A stretch of DNA of 64,000 nt, taken from Ehretia macrophylla (taxonomy: Eukaryota > Streptophyta > Magnoliopsida > Boraginales > Ehretiaceae). Under the pieces are notes generated by a model. That model saw only the letters and a list, made by a program, of their open reading frames with translations. It was not told the origin of the DNA and ran no database searches. Shown here piece by piece: positions 41,240 through 53,183 of the stretch; positions within the stretch are counted from its first letter, which is position 1; each line of letters starts with the position of its first letter. Both the position numbers and the translations under genes were made by a program. Where the stretch lies: the NCBI GenBank assembly GCA_037974665.1, contig CM075778.1, positions 7,615,001 through 7,679,000 on the forward strand. Direction: 5' to 3'.

Positions 41240-42725
41240 CTCCCTCTTGGATATTCACTATAAGAATATGCCTCATTAAAACCTCGTCAAGAAAATCCAG
41301 TGAGATAAAAACTTGACTAAGGAAAAAGAGTACATTTCTTATTATAAGCTGCACCACTGTCTCATTAAAAACTTTTGTAGGAAAACCCAGTGGGATAAAA
41401 TCTAAGTGTAAGGAAAAAGAGTACAGTGTGTAATTGTCTCCCCCTCATCTGAGCATATCAAGAGTATCCTTTGAGTTGACTGAAATCAATCTTCAATGAA
41501 CATCTGTTTTACTTCCACTTGGAGTTCATCCATGAAAAAGAACTTTAGCTCGACATATTTCTATCATATCAAACATATTTGTCCAACCTCGTTAAAACCT
41601 TACCAGGAAAAACCCAGTAGGAGAAAAACCTTGGTGAAGGAAAAAGAGTACAATACATCAATATCTTCTCCCCCTCATTGCAACATGCGTCATGGTGACA
41701 GATCTTTTAGGCGATGCATTCTACACTTCTGAGTATGTCCTTTGTCATCTTTGTTGGTAAAGCTCTAGTGAATAAATCTGTTGGATTTTCACCTGACTGT
41801 ACTTGTTGAATATCAACAATGTCATTCTTTTGAAACTCATGTGTGTAGAAATATTTTGACAAAATATATTTTATCATGTCACCATGGTCACCTTAAATGA
41901 GACTAACTATTTCGAAAGGTAAACTGCATGATTCCCGAATGTATTGTATGACAAATCTCAATCATATATATTCTCAACTAGCCTCATGAATTGTCAGAAT
42001 CTCACCATGATTTGAAAGGGCAACACTCATGTTCTATTTCATGGATCATCACATTATACTCATCATGAGTTGCTTGTGATCTTTCTTTGTGGGGGTCAGA
42101 TAAATGGTCAGCACCTGCAGGGCTGACTATGATAAGATTAACATTCTTGGATAATATAAGTCTACATTTGATGTTCCACATAGATAGCACGATAGGTGCT
42201 TAATTTCATTTCAATACCTTCAGGTTGGAACCGCATTATATTTTGCTAACAAATTAAAAGAAGACAATTTTATGGCCTTCTATTATTAGCAAGATACATT
42301 AGTGGACTAATAGGACTGGGATATGTTACTTCAGGACTAATAATTATCTCATTATCTTCCCAAGCATCCTTTTCAAAATCAGGACAATAATCATATAATC
42401 TTTATCATTCTAATGTTTTCCATAGAATATTATCTTGTCAGTGAGTACTCGATCTTCAGGTCGATAAACTCTCACTTGTATAAGCTCTTTAGGAGCTTTT
42501 AAGACATTCAAGAATTATCAGCATATATTTCAGCAATAATTGGCAAATTTAAAACAATAAGCAATTGATAGCAAATAGAGATCTACAAGGAGATAATACT
42601 TCTTAATAAGATATATGACAAACAAAATATCAACATATACTAAGAAGGTTATACCACATTCTTCCAGAGTGTTTTCATTTGTCCAAAGATCTTTGTAATC
42701 GATTACATTTTCTGGGATTTCGAGT

Positions 42726-42858
42726 CATATGCTTCGGGCATAGTAAGTTCTTCAAGAACTTCAATATCATATGCTTCAGGCATAATAAGTTCTTCAGGAA
42801 CTTCAATATCATATGCTTCAGGCATAATAAGTTCTTCAGGAACTTCAATATCAATATC
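42726..42858 (-). repeat. Three 42-bp tandem units inside the outer copia element
   Basis: CATATGCTTC recurs at 42726, 42768 and 42810. Read on the minus strand each unit spells a 14-residue phrase like YDIEVPEELIMPEA, so the period keeps the reading frame. The position is within the pol region of the outer copia fossil. Confidence 0.85.
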
Positions 42859-43480
42859 ACGTGATTTATATTGGCAACTTGTTGCCATTTCTATAAGAAG
42901 CGTAGGAACTCATTCAAACATTAACAATGGTATTACGGTTACCATATGAGGATATAAGCCGAAGCGTACCCATATAGCATACTAACCATGTCACACCCCA
43001 ACCCAACCTATAGAGGCTAAACTAGGGTATGACCTAAATCATTACCGTTATTTTACGACTTTAACTGTTTGTCTATAGTTAATGCTTATTAGTTAGCCTA
43101 GAACTCCAAAGGTTTTTCATAAAATCGACAGAATAACAACTGTATTTCGGATCTTTGGTTTGGTCTAATTCCTAAGTAACCTCACATTGCAAATCTTTGG
43201 TTTGTTTACAACTAAAACTCTTGTTTCCTCATTAACTGATATACCCGCTAGTTTATCTGAAAGTTCCAATTGGATTAATAAGACTAACATGATGACTATG
43301 TCCCATTTGTTTGTCAACTACCTTTCCTATTTAGCCTATAGGTGAGCAACTTAATGATCATATGAAGGCTTACCTAGTTTAACTCTTCACCTAACAGTTA
43401 AAACGTCTAATGATTACTACTATCCATAAACAATGAAAGAAAGCAGCAGCAAATAAGTGTTTGTCCAGTTCATAAATAGT

Positions 43481-44688
43481 TGTTGTCCCTTAATTGAACC
43501 AAAGAAGGGGGTGAATTAAGTTATATAGACAATAATACTACTTTTTTTTATTAGGTAATATACTAGTAATGATTAATCAAAAACAATTCTAAATTGATAT
43601 GCACTTTAGCAATATAAAATGTGAGTGAGACAATGTATCAAACACATGGTGAGCAGAAAACAATGCAAAGAGAGAGTTTGAGAGAAAAAGATTGTAAATC
43701 GCGATTTTAGCGTGGTTCAGCCCCCGCCTAAGTCCACGACTCAAGCTCCCTGCTTAGGATTTTAACAATCTTCACTATGGTGGCTCTTCAAATGTTGGTG
43801 AATCCACAAACTAACTACAATTGTAGTTCGAGCTTTTACAATAGAAAAAACTATTCTCAATACAAAGCTTTAACAGCCAACACCTTTGATAAGGAAATCC
43901 TTCATTTCAAAGTGTATAACTCTCTATTTTGATAAGTGTTTGAGATAATAAAAGCCCTCTTTTAGGGTAAATAGATACAATGAATGTTTCTTTCACAATA
44001 ATTTCTCACAAATTATTGTACAAGTATAGCTCAATGATGATTCAAAGATAAAGATAATAATAGAACTCAAGTGCAATTGCTTTGAATCAATACATTTTGA
44101 TTTTTCAGTTGAAAGCATTAATAGAAACCAAAATGAGTATAATTAATGTTCCTCAACGTTCATAAAAATGGCTATATTTTGAATCAGCATTTTGGCCCGA
44201 CCGGTCGACCCCTGTTCGCAGGTCGACCAGTCGAGAAGCCCTCATCTGGTGAACAGGTCTCGGGCGGACGACCCTTTGGCCACCGGTCGATCGGTTGCCA
44301 TGGGGTCGTCCGGTGGAACAGAAACTGTCAGAATTGGATTTTAAAATGTGTTTCTTTTAAACAAATTTTGTAAGACATTTTTCAAATGTTTTAACACAAT
44401 ATTTGAGAATCAAAATTGAGCATATATATTTTTTGCAAAACCCAAAACCCCAGTCAAGTCCCGACCGGTACCCCTTATGACTTCCGTCTCCATCCTTATA
44501 ATTCTATCTTCATTCTTCGAATTTTCTTTTTGAATTGTTGAATGTTCATCTCCCTTCTTTAGCTTTGATGATCTTGGAATTGGAGTCAATCTTGATACAT
44601 CTTACTTATGCACACTTAGCAAACTCATTAAACATATTTATGGTCTGTAATCATCAAAACCAAGATTTAGAAGCCTCTCAGACTAACA
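43481..44688 (-). repeat. 3' LTR of the Sirevirus-like element (1208 bp)
   Basis: It begins and ends TG...CA and aligns with 51947-53183 throughout. A purine-rich AAAAAATGGGAGAT (minus strand) lies just inside it, as expected for the plus-strand primer. A palindrome cluster of GACCGGTCGACC type lies at about 44195-44320. Confidence 0.92.
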
Positions 44689-45213
44689 ATCTCCCATTTT
44701 TTGATGATGGCAAAACTTATCTCAAATAATAGCAATGTAAGCATAATGAGTTTGAGAGAATATTTAGCATTTTGTGCATTGTGAGTTTGTTTGAACCTAA
44801 GATACAAGTTTGTTCAAAAGACTCCCCCTCAACGAGTGCATACATAACAACCCCCCTTAATGTATGAGTTCTTTTTAGATATGCTTCTATTTTTTATACA
44901 ATTTTTCTCCCCCTTTTTGTCATTAGCAAAACATTAAGATCAGTCACACAACAATATTATCTTCCTAGGTGACATTAGCAAGCAAAGAAAAACATGTCTA
45001 GATGTGAACACCAAACACTTGACACAAAGTCACAAAGTAAAACAAGTGATAGAAAGGAAAACTACCAAAGCAATGGAGTTGAAATATAAAAAAAAACACA
45101 AAAAAGTCATGGAAGAGAATGCATGAAGTAAAACATGATTGTTGGAAAAAAAAATTGCAAAGTTTAATGAGAAAGGGAAAAAGGATCATCCTATGCATTG
45201 CAAGACAACGGGC

Positions 45214-46400
45214 TTAATCATTCAGGAATTTCTCGTAAAGCTTCTCGAGCATCGTCTTCATTCCCTTCATCTCAGAGTTGACTTCTCCAACAGTCAAGGA
45301 TAACTGATCAACTTTCAAAGTCAAATTATCAACCTTGGCATCTACTTCTTCAAGAGTAGCTAGGCGAGGTCTTCTCCTTGTAGACGAACTAGCCCCTCCG
45401 ATATCAACCCGTGAAAGACCAACATTAGCATATCTACCTTCGTGATCTTCTTCATCACTACTCTTACTCGCAGCGTCACTTTCATCACCCTCTTCCCCAA
45501 GCTCATAGTTTTCTAGATCATCAACTACCTCAGTTTGAACCTTGCGGAATTTACGTTGCGTAATGTAGATAATGTCGTTATTGTCACGAGCCATGTATTA
45601 TCGATCTAGGCAATATTGGTCAATGAGGTATGTGGCATCATTCAAGGGTACAAGCTGACCAACACGATCAATACCCTTAAGACGAAAGAAGTGACACAAG
45701 AGCATCCCATATGGCAAGAATTTCTTGTTAAAAGCCAACATGTGACTAAGCATGATGTAGGGAAGGTTGATTTTTACCTTTGTGTACATGAGGTGCATCA
45801 CATAACCTGTGAATGATGAAATTGTCCCGTCTCTTACAATGCGAGGCATGATGGAGTGATTTAGAATGTAGAGGAGCAAACATTTCTCGGCACAGAGTTG
45901 ATATCTCTTTGGCATAAACTCTCCCGATCTTCCCGAGTCTTTCCACAAAGTAGTAAACATCTCCGTTGGGGCAATGTCGTGTAGTCCGCTTGGCAAGTTA
46001 GCGGCAGAATAGAGTTTTAAGCCACTATTTGGTATCCCAAGCAAATCAGCCAAATCCCGTTCTCCTACAAATATGTTAACTCCATTTACCCTACTCTTTA
46101 GCCCACGCACACCCCTATCTTCTCCTTCTACCAAATATGCATAGAATTCTCGAACCCATATATCACAATTTTTGTCCTATAGTCCAAAAAGAGGAAACCA
46201 CCTTTGATATCTAATCAGTTTATATGGACGAGTGTTGTCTAAAAAATGTGAAGGATCAATACGCTTACCCCATATTATTTCATTTTTGTGAGAAATCTCC
46301 TGGTGCGATAACATGCATGGGATCCCAAGGAACAACGGTATGAGGCCTAAATGCGGTCCTTTGTCTCTTGGATGCTTGTCTAGATGATGATGCCATGAGT
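45214..46400 (-). mobile_element. Env-like region of the Sirevirus-like element (fossil part)
   Basis: This sits after pol, where Sireviruses carry an env-like reading frame. Recognisable words are RTAFRPHTVVPWDPMH near its start, VNIFVGERDLADLLGIPN in the middle, and PKRYQLCAEKCLLLYILNHS. A hydrophilic tail has an acidic Ser/Asp/Glu stretch and a coiled-coil end (VDAKVDNLTLKVDQLSLTVG). The middle also resembles a plant domain often labelled a putative plant transposon protein. No convincing signal peptide was seen. The part is broken. Confidence 0.65.
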
Positions 46401-46869
46401 ATGCAAGAAAATTTGCAATAAAGTTTGGTTGGGAAATTTTGTCGAGCACTTGGGGTGCAACGAAAAGTTTGAAGAGTTTTTATACAAAAATTGAAGAGAA
46501 AGATATGCACTTGAGTGGGTTGTCAAGATTTAACTATGCTACATTTTTCTTGTAGGACACAGAATAAGTTTTGAAGATGATAGAGACAATGATAAAATTT
46601 GAGTGGGAGAGAATTATGATGAGTTTTGATGAAGAAATGTGAGTTTTGAATGAAATTTGATGTTTTTAAACCTTTTGCCCCTCAATGCCACAACTGGACA
46701 AGGGTGCAAGCGCCGGTCAACCGGTGCCAAACCCTCTTCCGCCCGAGGCACGTCCATCGGACGAGGGGAACTCCACCGGTCAACTGGTGGGAACACCCTC
46801 ATCCGGTTAGGCATATTCTGCTAGGAAGTGGTTCTGTGCTTATGAAACTTCATGAAATACATGTACACT

Positions 46870-48250
46870 CATATTTTAAGTATGCCCAACTCTCTTCTAA
46901 TCACACAAAATTGATTCTCATGCAAAGGTTTGGTAAAAATATCAGCTAATTGGTGCATGGAGTCAATGAAGTTAAGCACAACATCCCCTTTTTGAACATG
47001 ATCACGAATGAAATGATGCCTAATTTCAATACGTTTTGTTCTGGAGTGTTGAATGGGATTTTTAGTGAGATTAATGACACTTGTATTATCACATTTAATA
47101 GGCACACTATCGTACACAAGGCCATAGTCTAGTAAATTTTGTTTCATCCAAAGAATTTGAGCAATACAATTTTCGGTAGATACATATTCAGCTTCGGCCG
47201 TAGAGAGGCTACACTATTTTGTTTTTTACTAGACTAAGAGATTAATGAATATCCTAGAAATTGACAACATCCACTAGTACTTTTCATATCCACTTGATCT
47301 CCTGCATAATCCGCATATGAATACCCTATAAGTTCAAATGATGTACCTTTCGGATACCACAATCCTAAATCTATAGTCCCCTTAAGATATCTAATGATTC
47401 TTTTTATAACATTTAAGTGAGACTCTTTAGGATAAGATTGAAAATGAGCACATAAGCACACAACAAATACAATATCGGGTCTAGAAGTAGATAAATAAAG
47501 AAGGCTTCCGATCATACCTCGATATTGCTTTTCATCTACCTTGTTACCTTCTTCATCTTTGTCAAGCTTGATTGATGTTGACATTGGTGTACTCATTTCT
47601 TTTGCTGACTCAAGCCCGAAATTTTTGATAAGTTCTATAGTGTACTTGGCTTGATTGATGAAAGTACCCTGTTGTGTTTGCTTGATTTGGAGTCCGAGAA
47701 AGAAATTCAATTCTCCCATCATACTCATCTCAAATTCCTTGTGCATACACTTAGATAAATACTCACAAAGAGATTCATTAGTAGCATCAAAGATTATATT
47801 ATCAACATAAATTTGTACAAGCAATATATTTTTGCCTTTTGTTTTGACAAAGAGAGTGGAATCTAATTTGCCTCTAGTGAACCCTTTTTCAAACAAATAG
47901 TTGCTAAGCCTATCATACCATGCTCTAGGTGCTTGCTTAAGGCCATATAATGCCTTATCTAGTTTATATACATGATTTGGTAAGTTAGAGTCCTCAAATT
48001 CGGGTGGTTGTTTCACATAAACTTTTTCCTTGAGGTAACCATTTAAAAATGCACTTTTTACATCCATTTGATATAATTTAAAGTTCATAAAACATGCAAA
48101 GGTAAGAAGCATACGAATGGATTCAAGTCTAGCTACAGGAGCAAAGGTCTCATCATAATCTATGCCTTCTTCTTGATTATACCCTTGAGCCACTAGCCTA
48201 GCTTTATTTCTAGTTATAACTCCGGTTTCATCTAATTTGTTCCTAAAAAT
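46870..48250 (-). mobile_element. Reverse transcriptase and RNase H of the Sirevirus-like element (fossil part)
   Basis: Reverse transcriptase words are YDETFAPVARLESIRMLL, MDVKSAFLNGYL and YGLKQAPRAWY. RNase H words include KCDNTSVINLTKNPI and ADIFTKPL. The order and wording are those of Ty1/copia pol. Confidence 0.9.
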
Positions 48251-48509
48251 CCATTTTGTACCAATTATAGGGTAGTCTTTAGGTTTTTCAACTAGATGTC
48301 ATACATTACTCATTTCAAACTGATTTAATTCTTCTTGTATGACAATTATCCAGTCTTCATGATCTAAAGCTTCTTTAACATTTTTAGGTTCTACTTGAGA
48401 AAGAAAAACAACATGTTCACAATAAGCATTTAGATTAGAACGAGTTCTTACTCCCTTTGAAGGATCACCAAGAATTTGATCATTTGGGTGATCTCTTACA
48501 AACTTCTAA

Positions 48510-49620
48510 CATTTTGGTAGATCATCATTTGTTGTAACTTCTTGGTCATTGTTCATTGGTTGTTCATCACCTTGTGGATTTGCTAGAGTTTCATCATCCT
48601 TTGAGGTTTGTCCCTCTTCAACACTTGTTTCCTTTGGATCACTTGAGGTTCCCTTATTGTCAATGACAGTAGGTAAGATTTGAGTGTCAACTTCGAGAAT
48701 ATCTACATCATCATTATTCTTTCTTGGGGCAAAAGGATTAGTTTCATCAAAATCTACATGCATAGACTCTTCGATAAGCATATTTCTTTTGTTAAAGACT
48801 CTATAGGCTTTGCTTCTTGAAGAGTAACCCATAAAAAGTCCTTCATCCAATTTTGAATCAAATTTGCCAAGATGTTCTTTTGTATTTAGGATGAAACATT
48901 TACAACCAAACACTTTAAAATGAGACACATTTGGTGCTCTACCTTTCCATAATTCATAGGGTGTTTTCTTCATAAAAGGTCTAATTAGCACACGATTTAA
49001 CACATAACATGCAGTATTTACGGCTTCTTCCCAAAAGTATGTTGGCAAGTTATTTTCTTTCAACATTGTTCTTGCCATTTCTTGTAGTGTTCGATTCTTC
49101 CTTTCTACTACCCCATTTTGTTGAGGAGTTCTAGGAGCCGAAAAATTATGTTCAATGCCACGTTCTTCACAATAGTCCATGAAAGATGCATTTATAAATT
49201 CGGTGTCTTGGTCACTATGAATGCAATTTATGTAATAGCCTTTCTCATTTTGCATTTTATTACAAAGTTTAGCAAATTCATTGAAGGCATCATTTTTATG
49301 TGCAAGAGGTCTCACCCATATGAATCTAGTGTAATCATCTATGATAACATAGACATATCTAGATCCACCTAGGCTTGCCACATCCATTGGACCAAATAGA
49401 TCCATATGTAATTTTTGTAAAGCTCTTGATGTGGTTACCTTACTAATTGTTTTGAAAGATGTCTAGTGTTGTTTTCCAAATTGACATGCATCGCATAAAT
49501 GGTCTTTTTGAAATCTAGTCTTAGGAAGACCTATGACTAATTATTTTTCTTGAAGGCTTAGCAAGTAAATCCATGTTAGCATGACCAAGTCTTCTATGCC
49601 ATAACCATGAGTCTTCATTA
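48510..49620 (-). mobile_element. Integrase of the Sirevirus-like element (fossil part)
   Basis: The zinc-binding head has WHRRLGHANMDLL. The core has MDLFGPMDVASLGGSRYVYV, IHSDQDTEF and PQQNGVVERKNRTLQEMA, which carry the D, D, E positions. A serine- and acid-rich tail follows. Confidence 0.9.
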
Positions 49621-50020
49621 ATAGTAACTAAGCATGTCACATTTTGACACTTCAACTCATGAAAATTAATTATGTATACATTATCACATCTATTTTCAAC
49701 AAACAATACTTTATCATCTTTATCATACATCTTGCAACAAGTAGATAAAAATTCAACTCTAAATCTATTATCACAAAATTGACTTACACTTAACAAATTA
49801 TGTCTTAGACCTTTAACATACAAGACATCATGAATAGAGAGAGAATTTATATCTTCTATGCTACCCTTACCAATGACTTTGCCTCCTTCATTTTCTCCAT
49901 AGCTAACTTTACCTTTGAAATCTTTGTCAATCTCATAAAAGAAAGATACATCTCCCGTCATGTGCCTTGAGCACCCACTATCAATAACCCAAGTATCTTC
50001 ATACTTCACCTTTAGGGCAA
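49620..50020 (-). mobile_element. Protease and pre-integrase region of the Sirevirus-like element (fossil part)
   Basis: WVIDSGCSRHMTG is the aspartic protease active site of copia elements. LRHNLLSVSQFCD follows, typical of the stretch before integrase. Confidence 0.88.
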
Positions 50021-50149
50021 CCTATCATTCATAGAAACAAATTAAGTTCTTTTTGGTCCCCAAGGTTCTATTGGGTCCTTTTGTGTTAGTACGAAGTCCT
50101 AACACATCTAACAACCGATTTGGGTCTTAGCCATAAAGGAATGTGAGAA

Positions 50150-51895
50150 TCTCTTCCCACCATGTTTCTAAATCTACATCGTGATGCATTGTGACCGATC
50201 TTCTCACAATAAGTGCATCTCTTAAATGATCCTCTTGATGTTGATGTTACATGCCAAGAGGATGATGTTTTGACAAAATAATTTTGAAACTCTTTTTGAT
50301 ATGGCTTATAGCCAATCCCCTTTTTGTGATTCTTTTAATGGTGGATGGACAATTGAGGATTGAAAATCTTTCACAAAAATAGTTTTTGAGAACTTTGGTT
50401 TAGAAAATGGCTCATAGCCAATTCTACCTTTGTCAAGTGGTGATTTTTTAGAACTAAGGATTTCATCTAAGGCCTTTGATCCTTTTGAAAATCTAGCAAA
50501 ATCATTTTGTAGGCCAAGAACTTGTTTTTCAAAATTTTTGATTTCAAATTCATTTTTGGACTTTAAATGATAGTATTCACACATTTCTTTGGTAAGAGTA
50601 TCATTTTCATCTCTAAGTTCCTTAATTTCCTTTTGAAGTTCATCATTTTCTTTTTGAAGATTCTTTACTTTTGAATGTGCAAGAAGAAAACTATCATGTA
50701 GTTTTGAAAATTCATTTGTTAGTTCCTCAAATATACATTCATCATCATTAGAAGAAGAAGAAGATTCATCACAAGATGAATAAGTTACCTCATCATCTCT
50801 AGCCATGAAGCACACAAAGTTGGCCACTTCGATTTCACTTCCACTTTCATCACCGGTTGATATATCATCCTCAACACACGCCTTCATTGCCTTTTGCTTT
50901 CCTTTGATCAATTTTGGACATTTTGCTTTGATGTGTTCCGGTTTGTCACAATTGAAGCATTTTATCTCTTATTTGGTCTTTTCTAATTTTTCTTTGAGTC
51001 TTCTCTTGACTTTGTTGTTAATGGGCTTCTCTCTTCATTTTTTTGTATTTCAAGAACTTCTTAAAAAATTTTGCAAGAAGTGCAAGCTCATCATGATCGC
51101 TATCATCTTTGTCTTCATCACTCGATTGAGATTGAGCAATGAGAGCAAGTGATTTCCTTGTTTTCTTTTCTTCTTCATCTCGTATTTTTTCTTGATTCAA
51201 TACAAGTTCCTCTATTTCAAGGTTGCAAATAAGCTCATGCACCATTATCTTGGAGAGGTCGGTTGATTCTCTAATTGATGTCACCTTTGTTTTGTATTTT
51301 TTTGGAAGAGCCATAAGAATCTTTCGGTTGAGTTCTTCATTTGGATACTTCTTCCCGAGAACACTCAAGTTGTTTACAATTTTAGAGAATCTTTGATGCA
51401 TTCATTTAGTGACTCTCCGGCCTTCATAAAAAACAACTCATGTTCATGAATGTGTAGATCAATCTTGGTATTCTTCACTTGAGACGTTCCTTGATATGAC
51501 ATGTGTAACATTTTTCATATCTCGTGAGCGGTTTCACATTAACTTACACGACTATACTCGGTTTCGTTTAGAGCACAATAGAGGATGTTTTTGGCTCTTG
51601 ATTTCTTGGTCATCATGATAATGTCTTGATCATTGAACTCTCCTATTTCTTTGGACACTTGAACGGTTTTGACTTTCTCGACTCCACTTGCACTTGGAGC
51701 ATCTTTGACCGTCACCTCCTTCATTGGAACATAAGGGCCATCTTCTACCAATGACCATAGAGCATAGTCAACGGATTGTATGTATGTCTCCATCTTGTTT
51801 ATCCAATAATTGAAATTGGTACCTATAAACAATGGAGGCCTATTAGTGGAGTAACCTTCAAAGTAAGGAGATGTAGTATAGTTTGCCATTTATCT
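50150..51895 (-). mobile_element. Gag of the Sirevirus-like element (fossil part)
   Basis: It begins near MANYTTSPYFEGYSTNRPPL with the Gag fold words FIGTNFNYWINKMETYIQ. Two CCHC knuckles follow: CFNCDKPEHIKAKC near 50.93 kb and CTYCEKIGHNASRC near 50.2 kb. A coiled coil (LQKENDELQKEIKELRDEND) lies between them. Confidence 0.85.
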
Positions 51896-51932
51896 TTTCT
51901 TTGCTTGATGTTAGGCTATATGCAAAGTCCTA

Positions 51933-51944
51933 ACTCTGATACCA
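51933..51944 (-). promoter_or_regulatory. Primer-binding site of the Sirevirus-like element
   Basis: On the minus strand TGGTATCAGAGT begins two bases after the 5' LTR. It is complementary to the 3' end of plant initiator tRNA-Met, the usual primer of this group. Confidence 0.88.
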
Positions 51945-51946
51945 CT

Positions 51947-53183
51947 TGTTGTCCCTTAATTAAACCTAAGAGGGAGGGTGAATTAGGTTATACAGGCAAT
52001 AATACTACTTTTTTTGATTAGGCAATATACTAGCAATGATTAATCAAAAATAATTCTAAATTGATATGCACTTTAGCAATATAAAATGTGAGTAAGGCAA
52101 TTTATCAAACACTTGGTGAGAAGAAAACAATGCAAATAGAGAGTTTGAGAGAAAGAGATTGCAAATCGCGATTTTAGCGTGGTTCGGCCCCCGCCTAAGT
52201 CCACGACCCAAGCTCCCCGCTTAGGATTTTAACAATCTTCACTATGGTGGCTCTTCAAATGTTGGTGAGTCCATAAACCAACTACAATGGTAGTTCAAGC
52301 TTTTACAATAGAAAAACCCTTATCAATACAAAGTTTTAACAGCCAACACCTTTGACAAGGAGATCCTTCCTTTCAAAGTGTATAACTCTCTATTTTGATA
52401 AGTGTTTGAGATTCATAATAAAAGCCCTCTTTTAGGATAGCTAGAAACAATGAATATTTCTCTCACAATAATTTCTCACAAATTCTTGCACAAGTATAGC
52501 TCAATGATGATTCAAAGATAAAGATAATGATAGAACTCAAGTGTAATTGCTTTGAATCAATACATTTTGATTTTTTAGTTGAAATCATTAATAGAAGCCA
52601 AAATGAGTGTAATTAATGCTCCCTAACGTTCATAAAAAGGGCTATATTTTGAATCAATGTTTTGGCCCGACCGATCGACCCTTGTTCGCCGGTCGACCGG
52701 TCGACCCCTGTTCGCCGATCGACCTGTCGAGAAGCTCTTGTCCGGTAGACGGGTCTCGGGCGGACGACCCTTTGGCCACCGGTCGACCGGTTGCCATGGG
52801 GTCGTCCGGTGGAATAGAAACTGTCATAGTTGGATTTTAAAAAGTGTTTCTTTTAAACAAATTTTGTAAGACATTTTTCAAATGTTTTAACACAATATTT
52901 GAGACTCAAAATTGAGCATATATATTTTTTGCAAAACCCAAAACTCCAGTCAAGTCCCGACCGGTACCCCTTATGACTTCCGTCTCCATCCTTATAACTC
53001 CATTTCATTCTTCGAATTTTCTTTTTGAATTGTTGAATGTTCCTCTCCCTTCTTTCGCTTTGATGATCTTAGAATTGGAGTCAATCTTGATACATCTTAC
53101 TTATACACACTTAGCAAACTCATTAAATATATTTATGGTCTTTAATCATCAAAACCAAGATTTAGAAGCCTCTCAGACTAACA
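51947..53183 (-). repeat. 5' LTR of the Sirevirus-like element (1237 bp)
   Basis: It is the partner of 43481-44688 and is 29 bp longer. Most of the difference is an extra unit in the palindrome cluster at about 52670-52735. A perfect 16-bp palindrome GGTCGACCGGTCGACC lies at 52691-52706. Confidence 0.92.

Larger units (their letters stand above)
43481..53183 (-). mobile_element. Sirevirus-like Ty1/copia element with env-like region, 9.7 kb (fossil)
   Basis: LTRs lie at 43481-44688 and 51947-53183, and a perfect 5-bp duplication ATAGT flanks the element (43476-43480 and 53184-53188). On the minus strand the order is 5' LTR, primer site, gag with two CCHC zinc knuckles, protease, integrase, reverse transcriptase, RNase H, an env-like region, then the 3' LTR. 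The integrase-before-RT order marks Ty1/copia. The long LTRs, the extra region after pol and the palindrome-rich LTR fit the SIRE/Maximus lineage. The coding part is broken, with roughly ten interruptions. LTRs differ by about 8% over the first 270 bp by eye, which suggests an age of a few million years. Confidence 0.9.

Noticed and set aside
42679-42888. Overlapping open frames on both strands, CRISPR-like regular repeats
   Set aside because: The repeats are directly adjacent 42-bp units with no spacers, inside a plant copia fossil; not a CRISPR array.
45616-45946. Other-frame open frames in the env-like region
   Set aside because: Shadows of the minus-strand retroelement frame; no independent support.
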